Under the pieces are notes generated by a model that was given only the letters and a program-made list of their open reading frames with translations, was not told where the DNA came from and made no database searches. From Cryptomeria japonica (taxonomy: Eukaryota > Streptophyta > Pinopsida > Cupressales > Cupressaceae), in the NCBI RefSeq assembly GCF_030272615.1, contig NC_081414.1, positions 822,863,896 to 822,927,895 of the forward strand: 64,000 nucleotides of DNA, given 5' to 3'. Positions 21,132-33,629 of the stretch are shown piece after piece. The position numbers and the translations under genes are program-made. The number at the start of each line of letters is the position of its first letter. Within the stretch, counting starts at the first letter, position 1.

Positions 21132-22663
21132 ATGAATCTGACATCCAACAGTTTCTCAAGTTCTACATTTACTAATAATGCCACTTGTGGATGCATTTTC
21201 CTTAATTTTTATTTTACTGCCTTTGCTCCTTGTCTAACAGTTAAGTGGTGCATTAGTAGATTAGAGTCCAGTCTAGGCATATCCACATATGACCATGCAA
21301 AATTGATTTGTTGTTCCATGAAGAAACTTATGAACTTTGGTTTTTCTGCTTCTGTCAGGGATCGCGCCAAGAATATGTTATGCGTAATCTCTTATGTGCC
21401 AATGTTTGTTTTGATAGTCTCCTCTACTAGCATGGATTATTTGTCCTCATATGATGTTGGGAGGATGTTGAGCCTTCCATCTTCAAGTGCCTTAGAGAGG
21501 TTTTCACCCTCAAATAAGTCTTTTCTTTTTACTTTTTAAGCGTTAGATAGTGCCACAGTGTGGTTTTCACCATAAGACGCATGATTTGTTTTTATTTTTT
21601 TATTTTTACGACTAGAAGGCCCAACACCCTCACCAAAGTATGCCACGTTATTGAGTTCTATCGTGTATCCTGCTTTATGACCCCCAAGTGGAAGATCATC
21701 TTGTATGCCCAAGTAGTCTATGAAAGCCTCATCGTTTTGAAATGTGTCTAGTTGTAAAGGCCCTTCATGGTCCCAATCAATGAGTATTGATTGAATGAGG
21801 GGAAGGCCATCAATGTTTTCAAAGTCAGCAAGAGTAAGGGTAAAGACATAATTATCTTCAGGTATATCAAGGTAATTATCAAGGTCATCACCAGCACTCT
21901 CCTCATCTATCTCGATCATAAACAAATCCAAATTGGCATCACTAGAAGCACATTCAACAATGGGAGTCCTCACTCTTCATGATTTTGACCTAGAACCTAG
22001 AAATAAAGACTGTTCAGGATCTTTAGGAGTTTTTCCTTTATTATCATCTTTTTGATCTAGAGAGTTTGAACTAGTTTGACTGACCCTAAATTTTTTGTAG
22101 AATTCCTCTTCCTTTGTGGGTTCACTTGGTTCTCCAAATATTTCAGTGAGCTCATAATCACTAGATAATTTTTCTGAACCCCATTCCCACTCATTGGATT
22201 TGGTGGAATAACATTTTTCTTGTTGATCATTGGAGTCCCTAATTTGTAATGATTTTTCATATTTGTGAGTGCTTAACCTGAAAGGTATGAAACCAACCCC
22301 TTTTCAGTGTTGATTCTTGAATGTTAATTCTGGCTACAAAGGTTGAGTGATACCTTCTTTTCTTAGGCCAAGAGAGCTTTTACCATTGTACTCAAATTTT
22401 TGTAGGATTTTAAATCATTTGCCATACTTTTCACACGGTATCTTAATATGATCTTGTGTCTCTTCTTCAAGTTGTTTGTAAAGCATTTTGTGTAAGTCCT
22501 CTTCATCCATCTCACCCCACTTTTGGAATATAGTAGGATCCCATTTTAGTGTAATGATAGATACCTTTTTAGAAGGATGTGGTTGTCCATACTCTTTTGG
22601 AGAATCTATTACTTGTCTTAGATACATAGTTTGATTTAGAGTGTACTCTCCCATGCCTTTATC
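21132..22663 (-). pseudogene. Gypsy protease-RT linker and RT N-terminus, truncated
   Basis: Downstream of protease the frame continues in pieces: 22415-22654 (TYLRQ-like, then WDEMDEEDLHKMLYKQ-type acidic text), 22057-22260, 21536-21973 (acidic, DDLDNYLDIPEDNYVF) and about 21155-21440. The last piece reads ARSLTEAEKPKFISFF, INFAWSYVDMP, HHLTVRQGAK, KLRKMHPQVALLV, VELEKLLDV. That is the conserved stretch just before the palm motifs of plant gypsy RT. It ends where the copia LTR begins, so no catalytic RT residues remain. Several frameshifts and stops. Not functional. Confidence 0.8.
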
Positions 22664-23143
22664 CTAGTATTTCCCTTTAATCTTACCTTGTTTTGATGTT
22701 GAAGGTTTGAATGATTCAGGATCAACATATGTGGATGATGGGGTTCCCTCTCTATTGATTGGTATTATCATTTCTGATTTTGACCAAAGATTATTGCAAT
22801 ATATGAATGGATTCAAATCACCATTAACAATCACTTCAACTTCATTACGTGGTAACTTGATACACTGATGAAATGTTGAGGGAATAGCTCTCATTTCATG
22901 AATCCACATGCATCCCAAGAGTATATTATATGTGAGCTCTAAATCAAGGATTTGACACACCACATCCTTTGTAACTGGCCCAACACTAAGAGGTAAGGTG
23001 ATTATGCCCTTGGATGAGCGCTCTTCATAATCATATTCTTTAATGGTGATTGCACGTGTAGAATTCACAGTATTTTTAGAATATCCCAATCGTTTAATAG
23101 TGTTCAAGGTACAAATGTTCCGACCTTCTCCTCCATCCATCAA
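22664..23143 (-). pseudogene. Gypsy retropepsin-like protease region
   Basis: A 159-residue frame begins MMDGGEGRNICTLNTIKRLGY. It has the aspartate and the NICTL motif of plant gypsy proteases (usual form LDGGAGLNICTL; here Glu replaces Ala). DVVCQILDLELTYNILLGCMWIHEM and IPSTFHQCIKLP follow, matching the retropepsin second half (ILLGRPWIH, where Arg-Pro is now Cys-Met). It sits between gag and the RT linker in the expected order. Truncated upstream by a stop; probably inactive. Confidence 0.82.
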
Positions 23144-23807
23144 GACTTGTTTGATGTGGTTTTCATAGATAAAGGCTTCAATATGTAGAGGTGTATTATG
23201 AGGCTAGGTTACAGATTCATCATCGGCTTCTGTGAATATGAGTGTATGTCCCAATAGAAAGGTATCCCACCATGGCTTGAAATTGGTCCACGTTCAAATC
23301 AGTGGGTGCAGAGGTCTCTCTCATATTTTTATGAAGGATGGCCTTATGTGCAAGAGATATGCGCAAAAGCTCAAGGATGGAAATGAGGGTAGGTGTTTTC
23401 CCTAGCTGATCTAGAAGGTCATACTCATTCTTTGTGGATGATGAGGCTATGGGCTTGGATGGAACGTCTTGTAAGGTGACTTTACTTCGATGGGTTGTGA
23501 CATTACATTCAGAGGTTTCATCTTTAGAAGATGAGGAAGATGGTCCAATGCCTTTTCAAACAACTTTACTCCTTTAGGTAGGACCTTCAGGACCTTTGTC
23601 CTTTATAATGATAGTAGAAACATGATTATCCATTGAAATGTGATTAATGGTAGAATCATAGTCATAGGGCAGCTTGGTATAATTGGCTTGATTATCTATA
23701 GTTTTTCCTTTTCTCTTGTCATGTTTAGGAAATGGATCCTTGAACATCGCATGATCTTCATTGGAGGTGTAACCATCAACTTCTATGTCACCTCTATCAA
23801 TGAGATC

Positions 23808-25523
23808 CTATATGATATCCTTCAATCTGTGACAATTTCTAGTTAAATGCCCTTCACTCTTGTGACATTTACAATATTCATCATCATTCCACCAATTTAG
23901 TTTTACTTTTGTCTCATATGGTGGTTTGTCTTGTAGTGTTATGAGCTTGTTTACTACTAACTTCTTGAATGCGGTTTCAATTGGCTCTCCCAACTGGGTG
24001 TATTTCCTTTGAATTTTTGATTGCCTTTGATTGTTCACTTGATTGTTTGAGCTAGAATAACTTGCACCGGAGAAAGTTATCTTAGGTTTCACAATATTTG
24101 CATCTACTACCCCATCATTAACTATGTTCTTATTCTTATTCCAAAAGCAGGGTTTGTCTTTCCCATTTGAATCTTCTTTATTTTCTTTGAATATCTTGAT
24201 GATACCTTGTTCAAAAAGGACTTTTTCTGTTGCCATTCCTTTCTCAATGACCTCTTTGAAGGTGGAAAAAAAAAAATTTCTTAGCTCATATCCATTATCC
24301 TTATTAACAATTTGAGTGAACATTTCTACCATTTGTTTCTGTGGGGTATCACAAGAGCATCAACTATCAAGACCTCTCCATCATTGTAAAAATGAAGAAA
24401 AAGATTCCCCATGTTTCTGCTTTGTATTGCATAAGGTGGCTACTGATACATATATTTCAATTTTATATAAAAAGTGTTGTATAAAAGCCTCTGCTAGATC
24501 ACCCATGACTTAGTTCCAAGTGGAAGTTGGGAGAACCATTTCATTTCTTGTTTTCCTAAGATTTGTGGAAACAATCTCATCAGGTATGTTTAAGTCCTTT
24601 ATCTACTGTTACAAGTCATTCTTGAGTGGTGTCTTTTCTCTTTGATCTAGTCCCATGCCTGAGCTATTGGGCAGAGGAAGAGGGATATAATACATATATG
24701 GATGATATTGATCATAGACATGTTCATATGGAGGAGGAACATAGTTATATCTTGCATATTGACCACTTGGTATGGTATTATAGTGACGAGCTCTAGGTCT
24801 AGGTCAATACATGTCATGACCATGAGGATTGGAGGTATCATAAGAATGATCTTGGATATTTCCCCCAAATCTGACACGGTGTCTACTCGTTTCATGATTT
24901 TGAATATTCGCATGAGTGTAATTGTGTGCACTAGTAAGATCTTGGGTATCATCATGGTCATGCATGGTGGTAGTTCTTCTCCATGGGAAAGGATGACTCT
25001 GGGGTTGTTCATGAGAGGCTCTATCATAACTGACATGAGAATGAGTGTATGTGTTTGGAATCTCAGGTTTTTGAAACAGGGATGAAGGTGACTCAAGCAC
25101 GAGACACTCTTTTTTACCAACACTATTGGGTCTCCTTTGTCTTGTATTAACTTGATTTATTTGGTTTGTATCATCCTCCAAAATTTGTGACATATCAAAA
25201 TCATGAGGTAGTCTTGTCCCACTTTGCGCCATGACTTGTAGGAAATACTGTCTATCCCTTTTCATGATTTCTTGAACCAGTCTATTAAAATGGGGATCCA
25301 TGATCATTTTTTCAACTTCTACAGAATCCACAGATGCATTGTCATTGTCATTGTCATTATAATTTCCATTGTTATTGTCATTGTTGTCATTGTTTGATAT
25401 ATTACTGTTGTTTTCAAATGGATTGTAGAATTTTTCTCCATCAAAATCATAGGTACTCATGTTTAAATAAGTTAAAGCTTTTGTGGCTTCCCTTATAGAC
25501 CTTTGGGAATGGGTTTCAACCAT
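23808..25523 (-). pseudogene. Gypsy gag
   Basis: Starts MVETHSQRSIREATKALTYL at 25523, followed by an Asn/Asp simple-repeat stretch (25340-25400) and a long polar region to about 24830. After stops and frameshifts come the capsid-like motifs MGDLAEAFIQHFLYKIEI and TKQKHGESFSSFL (about 24520-24400). Then VEMFTQIVNKDNGYELR, STFKEVIEKGM and EQGIIKI (24330-24180). The end carries a CCHC-like motif (YCKCHKSEGHLTRNC, 23885-23840) that continues beyond the frame. The motif order and content fit plant Ty3/gypsy gag. Broken by at least four stops. Confidence 0.82.
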
Positions 25524-27563
25524 GGACTAAAATATTGACCCCCCAAAAAAATGAAAGGTAGGATGAAAATGCAAAGACTATGGAAGACCAAGAGGTGTAC
25601 GAAGTGTAGATGAATCTAGGGTAAACTTGCAATGTCCAAGAGTGTAAGACCAAAGTATGTGTGGTTAAGAGTAAGGTGTGGCTTCCAAAGAAATTATTGA
25701 TCTCTTCATGAGGTAAGTTGACCTTGAATCTAGGTATGTATGTTTGAGATTAAGGTGTGGATTCCAAAGAGATGATGGATCTCTTGATGAGGTAAGTTGA
25801 CCTTGACTGAAGAAGACCAAATGAGACCCTAATTAGATGATGGATCTTGATGTTAGACTCACCTAGTGTTGTGTTGTAGTATGGTTGCAAATTTTAATGA
25901 GGACAAGCAAAGTAACCTTTTGACTCAAATTTGGAAGATATGTGTGAGGGAAATGCAAGTGAAGAAAAATGATTGAGTATGTATGACCAAGATAGGTTGA
26001 CTAAAAGGTGAAACCGTATGGGAAGCAACCTTAGAAGCTCTTTAAATATAAAAAACTTAAATCCTTATTGTTCCCAAGAGTTTGTTTGTAATCTTTCAAC
26101 TGTGAATGCAAACACAGTTTTAACAAACCCAGATGTGACTCTGATCATAAATGCAGTTATAGTGGATATAGATGTGGTTTCTTGATGATAATAATAATCT
26201 TATCTTGAAAATAAAAAAAAACATAGTTCTGTTCTACACATACGCGATTTCTCAACATAGGCATGATTTCAACTGACACAGACACAATTTCTGATAAATG
26301 TGACATGTTTTTGCTAATGCTTTTGCTGTTGGACATAGACGCGTTATTGAACTATATAGACATGGTTTCCGAACATAGACACATCTTTAACAGTCAAATA
26401 CATAGTTTCTGGTTTTTTGTTCAATTTCGTCAAATTTTTTAGGATGTTTAATGTGACCAAATCTCAATATTTTGACTCTTTTGCTGGCAAGAGGACACAA
26501 TAACAGTGAAGACTCAATGTTTGAAATTGTCCTATCCAAGGAATCCAAATATGTTCCCAAATGTGAAGTGTTATGTGAAATATTTTTGCATACACTTGAA
26601 AACATGACAAACACAATGTTTATTTATTTTATTTGAAAATGTTTGAGTGTTTTGATCATGCAAGCACAAATCCTAGGGCTGGCCAGGACAATAATTGTTG
26701 AATCTCACTTGGGGGGTTACCCCGAGGTAAACAATTCAGAGTAGATACTTAGGTGCTTGACCCCACTAGCTCCCCTCCACAACACTCACTTCTCTAGGGA
26801 AGCCAAGCACCAGTCCCCATGAAAACTCCCCATGGTGAACTTTGTATCTCTGCTAACACTCGTAAGAATGTAATCCGCTTCAGAGGTCCGACCTCCTCAA
26901 CCAACAGCAAGAAGGTTTTTAGCTTCTAACACAAAAGGTGTCTAGTAAGGGCATCCATTCGAGTGGCCATACATGTGACGATGTATGCTCCATTAAGGAA
27001 GGCTCCCAACCTATAAAGGTTGTTCTCTATAGGGTTTATGGGGAGACATACCATCAGTATGAACTAATCAGCACCCGTTGCTTACAACTTTCATCAAAAA
27101 CACATTTATTTATAGTGGTGTGGAAGAGATTGGCTTTAGCTTGTTACCACTTGGGTCATTCCCTCTCACTTGGCCTTATGGGCTACTTAGGAGGCAAACC
27201 CTCTAAAAAGAAACACAAAAAGTTCCTATCGCTCAAGACATAAAAGACACTTGTTAATTTTAGAGTGCCAATTGAAGTATTTTCTAGACTAAAGAAGACA
27301 AAGCAAGTAATTTTAAAATTAAATCTTTGCTAAAGGTCCTGCACCAAACTTGTTAGTAGTTTTAAAATAATACCCCTCCTGCAAGAACACAAGTTAGGTA
27401 AATTTTAAATCCAAAATACTTTTTAAAATAGGGCCCTTTGACAAGACGTTTTTCTCCCTTTTAAATAGCTTCACTACTTTGTTAGTCAGATAAAAAGAGT
27501 TTAGTCCCAAAAATCAAATCAGAAACCCTAATCAAAAGCAAAAATGAAGAATTGAAAACACAG

Positions 27564-27957
27564 ATGCAGCTATACCAAACACAGACATAGAAATAGATCA
27601 AAAATGCAGAATGATAAGACACATATGCAAATTCCCAGATCTGCAACCTGCAAAAACAAAACAGGACACAGACATGACAGAAACTGGCAAAAACATAACT
27701 TCTAAACACAAACATGACAAGATAGATTGCAGATGCAATTTCAGAAACCTGCAAATGCAAATACAACTATACTAAATGGAGACACAAAAATAGATCACAA
27801 ATGCAGAATCATAAGACACTAACTTAAATTCCCAGATCTGCAACCTGCAAAAACAAAACAGGACACATACATGACAGAAACTGGGTCAAACATAACTTCT
27901 AAACACAAAAATGACAAGACAGATTGTAGATGCAATTTCAGGAACCTACAAATGCAA
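27564..27957 (+). repeat. Two tandem 197-bp units in the gypsy leader
   Basis: The units share AAATAGATCA.AAATGCAGAAT, CCCAGATCTGCAACCTGC, AAAACAAAACAGGACACA, ATGACAGAAACTGG and AACATAACTTCTAAACACA, offset by 197 bp. High similarity. Confidence 0.85.
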
Positions 27958-28003
27958 AATTGGGCAAAAAAACCTACACAAACAAAAACACAATTCTATG
28001 CAA

Positions 28004-28061
28004 GACAGACGTGATAAGAAAACACAGACGTGATAAGAAAACACAGACATGATAAGAAGCT
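28004..28061 (+). repeat. Three-copy 19-bp minisatellite
   Basis: ACAGAC(G/A)TGATAAGAA followed by AAC-type sequence repeats three times head to tail. Confidence 0.8.
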
Positions 28062-28266
28062 ACACAGACACAACTTCAGGGTGACAAATCTACAAAATCA
28101 ACAAAAAATTAGAAACACAAAATAACAGTCATAGACATGGACACAGAACACAAACGCAATTAGATCTATCACAGATGCAGAAAAACACAGAATCATCACA
28201 ATGTCAAACCTGCAACTTTGAAAAACACAAAATCTACAAATAAAATGTCAAAATAAAGGGACAAGA

Positions 28267-28284
28267 GTCCCACCAGGTGTGCCA
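28267..28284 (-). promoter_or_regulatory. Primer-binding site of the gypsy element
   Basis: On the minus strand the LTR ends ATATACA, then three or four bases, then TGGCACACCTGGTGGGAC. A TGG-initial site beside the LTR is expected. I did not assign the primer tRNA. Confidence 0.55.
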
Positions 28285-28287
28285 AAA

Positions 28288-29062
28288 TGTATATGGTGAA
28301 AACTGGATAATGGAAATAACAACATTGAAAGATTAACAAGGATCAACCGCAAAAACCCTAGCCTAACAATGAAAGCAATCCATCATACACTAATGAAGAT
28401 ACCTAAGACCATGCAAATCAATAAAAAAAAATCAAATATACCATTCACTTGTCTAGTAGGGCTCCAATTTCCATCTCTTCCAATCTCCATTGATCTTGTT
28501 GGATATATTTGCTCTAAGATTTTATGTGTGCACAAGAGCTCAACAAAGAACAAAAATTTCGTTGATAGAAGGCTTGATTGCATAAGATCGATTATGTCAA
28601 TAGAATGCTCATTCATTAGGCTTAATAATGAAGGATAGTATCCTCTTATATAGAAGACACTGTAAGAAATGAAGGGATAAGATTAAGATAAATGGTCGTC
28701 TAGGATTAAAGGGTAGATAGAGGAAATAATTAAATGATAAAGGGGGTAGGTAAGAGAATAATTAAGAGACGAGTGACATGTGTCATGGGTAGAAAAGGCT
28801 AGTGAATTAATTAATTAAATAAATATTTATTTAATTAATAGAGGAAGTGGGATCAATTAAATAGATAAAATATTTATTTAATTTAGGAAAATAATAATTT
28901 AAATAAATAAAAGTATTTATTTAAATGAGAAAATTCTTAGAAGAGGATTAATGAATTAATTAAATAAATAATAATTTATTTAATTAATAGAAGACTTAGA
29001 TAAAATAATTAAATAAATAAAAATATTTATTTAACCAGATAGGACAATTTTAGGTGTCTACA
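28288..29062 (-). repeat. 5' LTR of the gypsy element
   Basis: On the minus strand it begins TGTAGACACCTAAAATTG and ends CACCATATACA (775 bp, TG...CA). The inner half (28800-29035) is dominated by AAATAAATATTTATTTAATT-like palindromic AT motifs repeated at least four times. No second LTR in the window. Confidence 0.78.
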
Positions 29063-29452
29063 TGTACTAATCTTAAAAATTTAATTTAATAAGAATACTT
29101 TTGGATTTATGTTTAATTTGAGTATTCCATTAGACCATCAAGCTAAGTGGATGCATAATTCTTATAAAATTTATATATTTTTATTTTTTTTGTAATATAT
29201 TTTATGCTTGTATTTTTTTATTAGTTCTATCATAAAACTATAATAATTGCATTGTTTTTAACTTGTCATTAAAAATCATAATTTCAACCAATCACTTATC
29301 AAGATTATTTTTAATATTATTTCCTTTTTACTTCACCAAATTTTAGATGAACAAAAAATTATTGAAAGATTGTTTCACTTCAATATAATCAACTCATAAC
29401 TTCGACTCCATATGGGTGAAGAAAAAATGATTATGAACTTTATTAACTTTTT

Positions 29453-29638
29453 AGAACATTGAAAATTGTAACTTTTCATTTGGCAAAATATAATTTATAA
29501 ATTAAAAGTGCACCCACTAACTATAATAGTATAATATGGAAAATGAAAATCAGAACATTGAAAATTGTAACTTTTGTTTTGGCAAAATATAAAGGTGCAA
29601 CCACTAACTATGATAGTATAATATGAAAAATGAAAATA
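29453..29638 (+). repeat. Tandem duplication of about 90-100 bp
   Basis: GAACATTGAAAATTGTAACTTTT...TTGGCAAAATATAA...CCACTAACTAT.ATAGTATAATATG.AAAATGAAAAT occurs at 29453-29552 and 29553-29638. The second copy is shorter by an internal gap. Confidence 0.88.
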
Positions 29639-30063
29639 ACTATTATATTTATCATGTCACTTGTAAAATGTAAAAAATAGGCTGGCACATAAAGGGAATG
29701 ATAAAGATGTGAGAAGGTAGGAGTGAAATTCTAGCTACCCCTTAAAAACTAAAACATATTCAGGAGTCTATGTGCAAGTGTTGGGACATTTAATGAGCCT
29801 ACTTGAAGTGAAACAAAAAGTGAGACATCTCCCAAGTGATATTAATAGTAATGTGAATAGGACTTTTCTAGATAAGATAAAATCTAACTATTTTGGTAAT
29901 AAATATTTTCACACAAGTAACCCATCTTAAATGATACTTGGGAAGAAAGATAATTACTAAAAATACAAGTTATTAGAATATGGTTTGATGAGATAATCAT
30001 TTAAACATAAAGATCTCTTATAAATGGAGAAAATGAGATAATCTAGTGGGAACAAAACTCCTT

Positions 30064-30068
<5 letters not shown>

Positions 30069-30098
<30 letters not shown>
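30069..30098 (+). repeat. (GA)n microsatellite
   Basis: About 15 uninterrupted GA units. Confidence 0.95.
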
Positions 30099-30099
<1 letters not shown>

Positions 30100-33000
30100 G
30101 ATATAAACCTTATGAATATATATCCCATGAAGATAGGAAAATGAATATGAAAAAGTACTAAAGAATGTATAATTTGTAAACTTTGTTGGAGAGATACTAT
30201 TGGTGTAGATTTCAGTTAGCAAATCTTTAAAGAATGTGGATTAAGATAATGTAGACAAAATATTGCATGAGTGAAATCAAGTACACTACTTAACCATGGA
30301 TATGTCATAGATTATATCAAAGCAAGAAAAATCCATGTAATCAAGGATATGCACATAGTATTGTGATCAAGGAGCACAAGAGAACTACACAAGTGACTTA
30401 TAGAACATTGTTAAAATATATGATGTTCTCTACACAAATGTTAAAATTGAGAATTGCAGGGGAACCTGTAGGGATTAAAGGCTTGTGTATATCAATGTTA
30501 TGCCTACATAGGTTGTACCCTAAAAAAAAAAAAAGTATCACCTCGACAAATGTCATAGGGTTGATGATATTGTAGAAATTAAGAATTACATGGAGTGCCA
30601 TGTTATAATCTCGGTATAGGAGTCATACACTCATATATATTGATACAAAATTTTGTATAGTGAAATATTAAAGGTCGCTAAAAAATAAAATAAAAATTAC
30701 CACCAAAAATATGTTGTACATCAAAATATATTTTTTAGGCCTTTTGAGTGCAATGGTGATGTATATTTTACTGTAAAATACACCATTTGAAATTTGATTC
30801 CCATGACCATTATAACTTTAAGCTAATTTGGAAATGGATTTGCAAGGAGGCTTTGATAGCATGTTGGAGTAGCCAAGATCTTTTACAAAATTAAATAACA
30901 CTTCCAAAAAAAAAATGCAAAATAAAAATACCTACTCAAAATAACAAAAAAATGCTTCAAAAATTTTGAGCATGATAAAAAAAAACTGTGTGAAAATAAT
31001 ATGTGAACATTGTAATAATGAATGACTCAATTCATAGATCACTCCATACAATTACGGTAGTGTAGTTTTTTCTTGTACTTTTATTGAAGATTTCTCAAGC
31101 TAATAAATTAAACATTAATATTAGAGGAGTGTAATGTATTAGCATCTTCTATGAGAGTTCAAATTTCCTATTTTTTTTAGGCTTGTGGTGTGTTCCCTGT
31201 TGATAGCATCTGTCATTACTTCCCTCTCACTTAATCTATTGATACTCTCTTTTCTAACTTATTTTTCCACACTTTTACATTCTATAGTTGTGAGTATTTT
31301 TTTTAAAAGGATGGGGGAGGGAGGTTAATATTTTGAGTTGATTCTATCACTTTCAAATGTTTTATTGGTTTATCATTCAAAGTGTCTTTTGGTTCCTTTT
31401 ATATTATAAAATCAATGTCGAGGTTTTTTTTTTTATAATATGTTGTGTATGTGATTATATGAGATCATGAGAGATAGTTATATTTTCAATATTTTAATTT
31501 TTTCAAGTTCAATGTTATGATTTTAAAACCATATTAAATCTTTGATGAGTTATTTGCTTGATTGGAGTGGAAGAACTTGTGTAATTGTAGATAAATATTT
31601 AAAGTTCATTGTATGACCATGTTGAAGTAAATATTGTTGTATCATATTGTGTTTCCTACATGTATATTATGTTAATTATTATAATTTGTCTATTTGAAGT
31701 TCTTGTTTTTTCCAAATATTATAAGAAAATATGAAGAAATAAATTCTTATTTAGTTGTGATTAGATCTTGAAGACAATATTTGTGTTATTCAAGAAATAT
31801 ATTTCTTAACACTCTAATTGCAAAATAAATATTTTTAATTCAATATAAACATTATCATTTTTTAATTAATCGTTTGAAATCACCACAAATTTTTTTAATT
31901 CTTAGCTCTTAGATTGTTATGTTTTTTAATTTCCTTTCTAATTACAATGACATTTAAAAAAGAATTCCAAACTATCCTTTTCTAAACATCCTTTAAATAC
32001 CATATGTCTTAGAAAATGTTTATCTATTAAAATAGATGGTTTAATGATATTTTCTGACTATGTAAATCGATCAAAACAAATATGTTTCAATGGTGGCCAT
32101 ATTCAAACATTAAATGTAGTGGAGGCATTAAATTTGTGATATGGAGGACACATTATTCTTGGAAAGAATTAACGATTTTAACTTGAGAGTCATTAGTTTT
32201 GTTGACACTAATAACAATGCTGTACGCATAAAAGTCCAATGATTATCCTGAATTCAAAAAAACCAAGGCACTACCTACAACAGTATTCAAGCAGCAAAAC
32301 AACGAGAAGTACCTATTCCCACGTTATTGGCCAATGGAAGAGTAGGCCCCACAATGTAGCGATATAAAAAAATGAACAAAAGAGACACGGGCGAATTCCA
32401 AAACTAGGAATGTCGGGAAAAGTAAAGACTGGCAAGGGAATGCCCTAAAATTGAGGATAGTAGGTCCACAAAAAAAATTAGGTGGGCGAGGCATATGGAA
32501 ATGGTTATGCAGCAGATAAAATGACAATTATGTTGTAATTAATTTATTTAATAAATAGGAAAAAATATTATAGGAGGTCAACATATTTATTTAATCACCT
32601 TTGCATATCACTTTGTGGGAATAGCTAGGTAGGTCAACATATTTCGTCTCCATAAATCTAATCAATCTAATCGTATCATATTGGATGAAGCTGCTTAAAG
32701 TTGTAATCGGGTTAGGCGATTCTCCTAAACACCTTGTATGCATCATTTGGGTTATGAAATCTTAATGCTGAATGATTTTTCACAAATGAATGACATTTAA
32801 ATGAATTCAACTTAAATGTCGTGTTCTGTTTAATAGACAATGCTCCCAAAAAATCCATGAATGGACAACTGTAAATTTAAGCAGAAAAGAACAGGAGGAT
32901 GATAAACTTATTGCACAAGGTTATCTAGCATTAGTGAGAGGGTTCTTTCAGGATACGGCGTGCGATCACTTTCTTGCAAAAATTCATGAATGGACAATTG

Positions 33001-33629
33001 TAAATTTAGTTTTCACAGCAGAGATTTTAAAAATTAATATGAATTTCTGTGATTTGGGTAGATGTGTGGAGCCATTCGTAAATCACACATATTAAGCAAT
33101 ATATTTAAGTTTAGAGAATGTCAGTCAATTCTGAATATTTAACACTTTTAATGTAAAACTCAAAACTTAATATATATATTCTAAGCCATCTGAATCTATG
33201 CTATAAATTCATTTTGCTGCCGCATATTCGTAAATAATTTTTCATTTTGCTTGATAGACACTTCAGCTTCACAAGAAGTAAAAATTGCTATTCTTCCTAG
33301 TAACTCCAGATTTAACTTCTTTTGCCTTTCCTCCGAACACTTTTAAATACATTATAAACACCCGACGGCACAAATTACATGAAAGCTGACCAGGAAGACT
33401 GAAACGGAAGCACCCTAAGCAAAATGGTCATCAGAAAAACAGACAGCTGCTAAAGCAAGCAAACACATCTCTACCAGCAAGAAAACAAGCCAAAACACCT
33501 TTAAAATAACTTAAATGCAACTTCCCTAAGCAAGATGAATCCTCTGCTAAAAGGAACACACACCTGTTACAGCAGATAAATCTGACATAACACAGTTATA
33601 CAAGCAAGGAAACAAGCCAAAACAGCAAT

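Larger units (their letters stand above)
25524..28287 (-). other. Leader region of the gypsy element
   Basis: Lies between the 5' LTR and gag and has no coding pattern. Purine-rich and A-rich on the plus strand, with many CACAGA(C/T)(A/G) motifs. Contains the 197-bp tandem duplication at 27564-27957 and a three-copy 19-bp repeat at about 28004-28061. Confidence 0.6.
21132..29062 (-). mobile_element. Truncated Ty3/gypsy retrotransposon, minus strand
   Basis: 5' LTR at 28288-29062, primer site at 28267-28284, a 2.7-kb leader (25524-28287), then gag (23808-25523), protease (22664-23143) and the pre-RT part down to 21132. It stops inside the N-terminal RT region where the copia LTR ends. RT core, RNase H, integrase and 3' LTR are absent from the window. 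Confidence 0.88.
29063..33180. other. Gene-free AT-rich stretch
   Basis: No coding pattern recognised. Includes a tandem duplication (29453-29638), a GA microsatellite (30069-30098) and long A/T runs. Near 32850 and 32980 a short motif (TGAATGGACAA.TGTAAATTTA) occurs twice. Confidence 0.5.

Noticed and set aside
24702-25085. Met/Ile-rich plus-strand frame of 127 codons
   Set aside because: Antisense to the gypsy gag frame, with composition explained by the gag codons.
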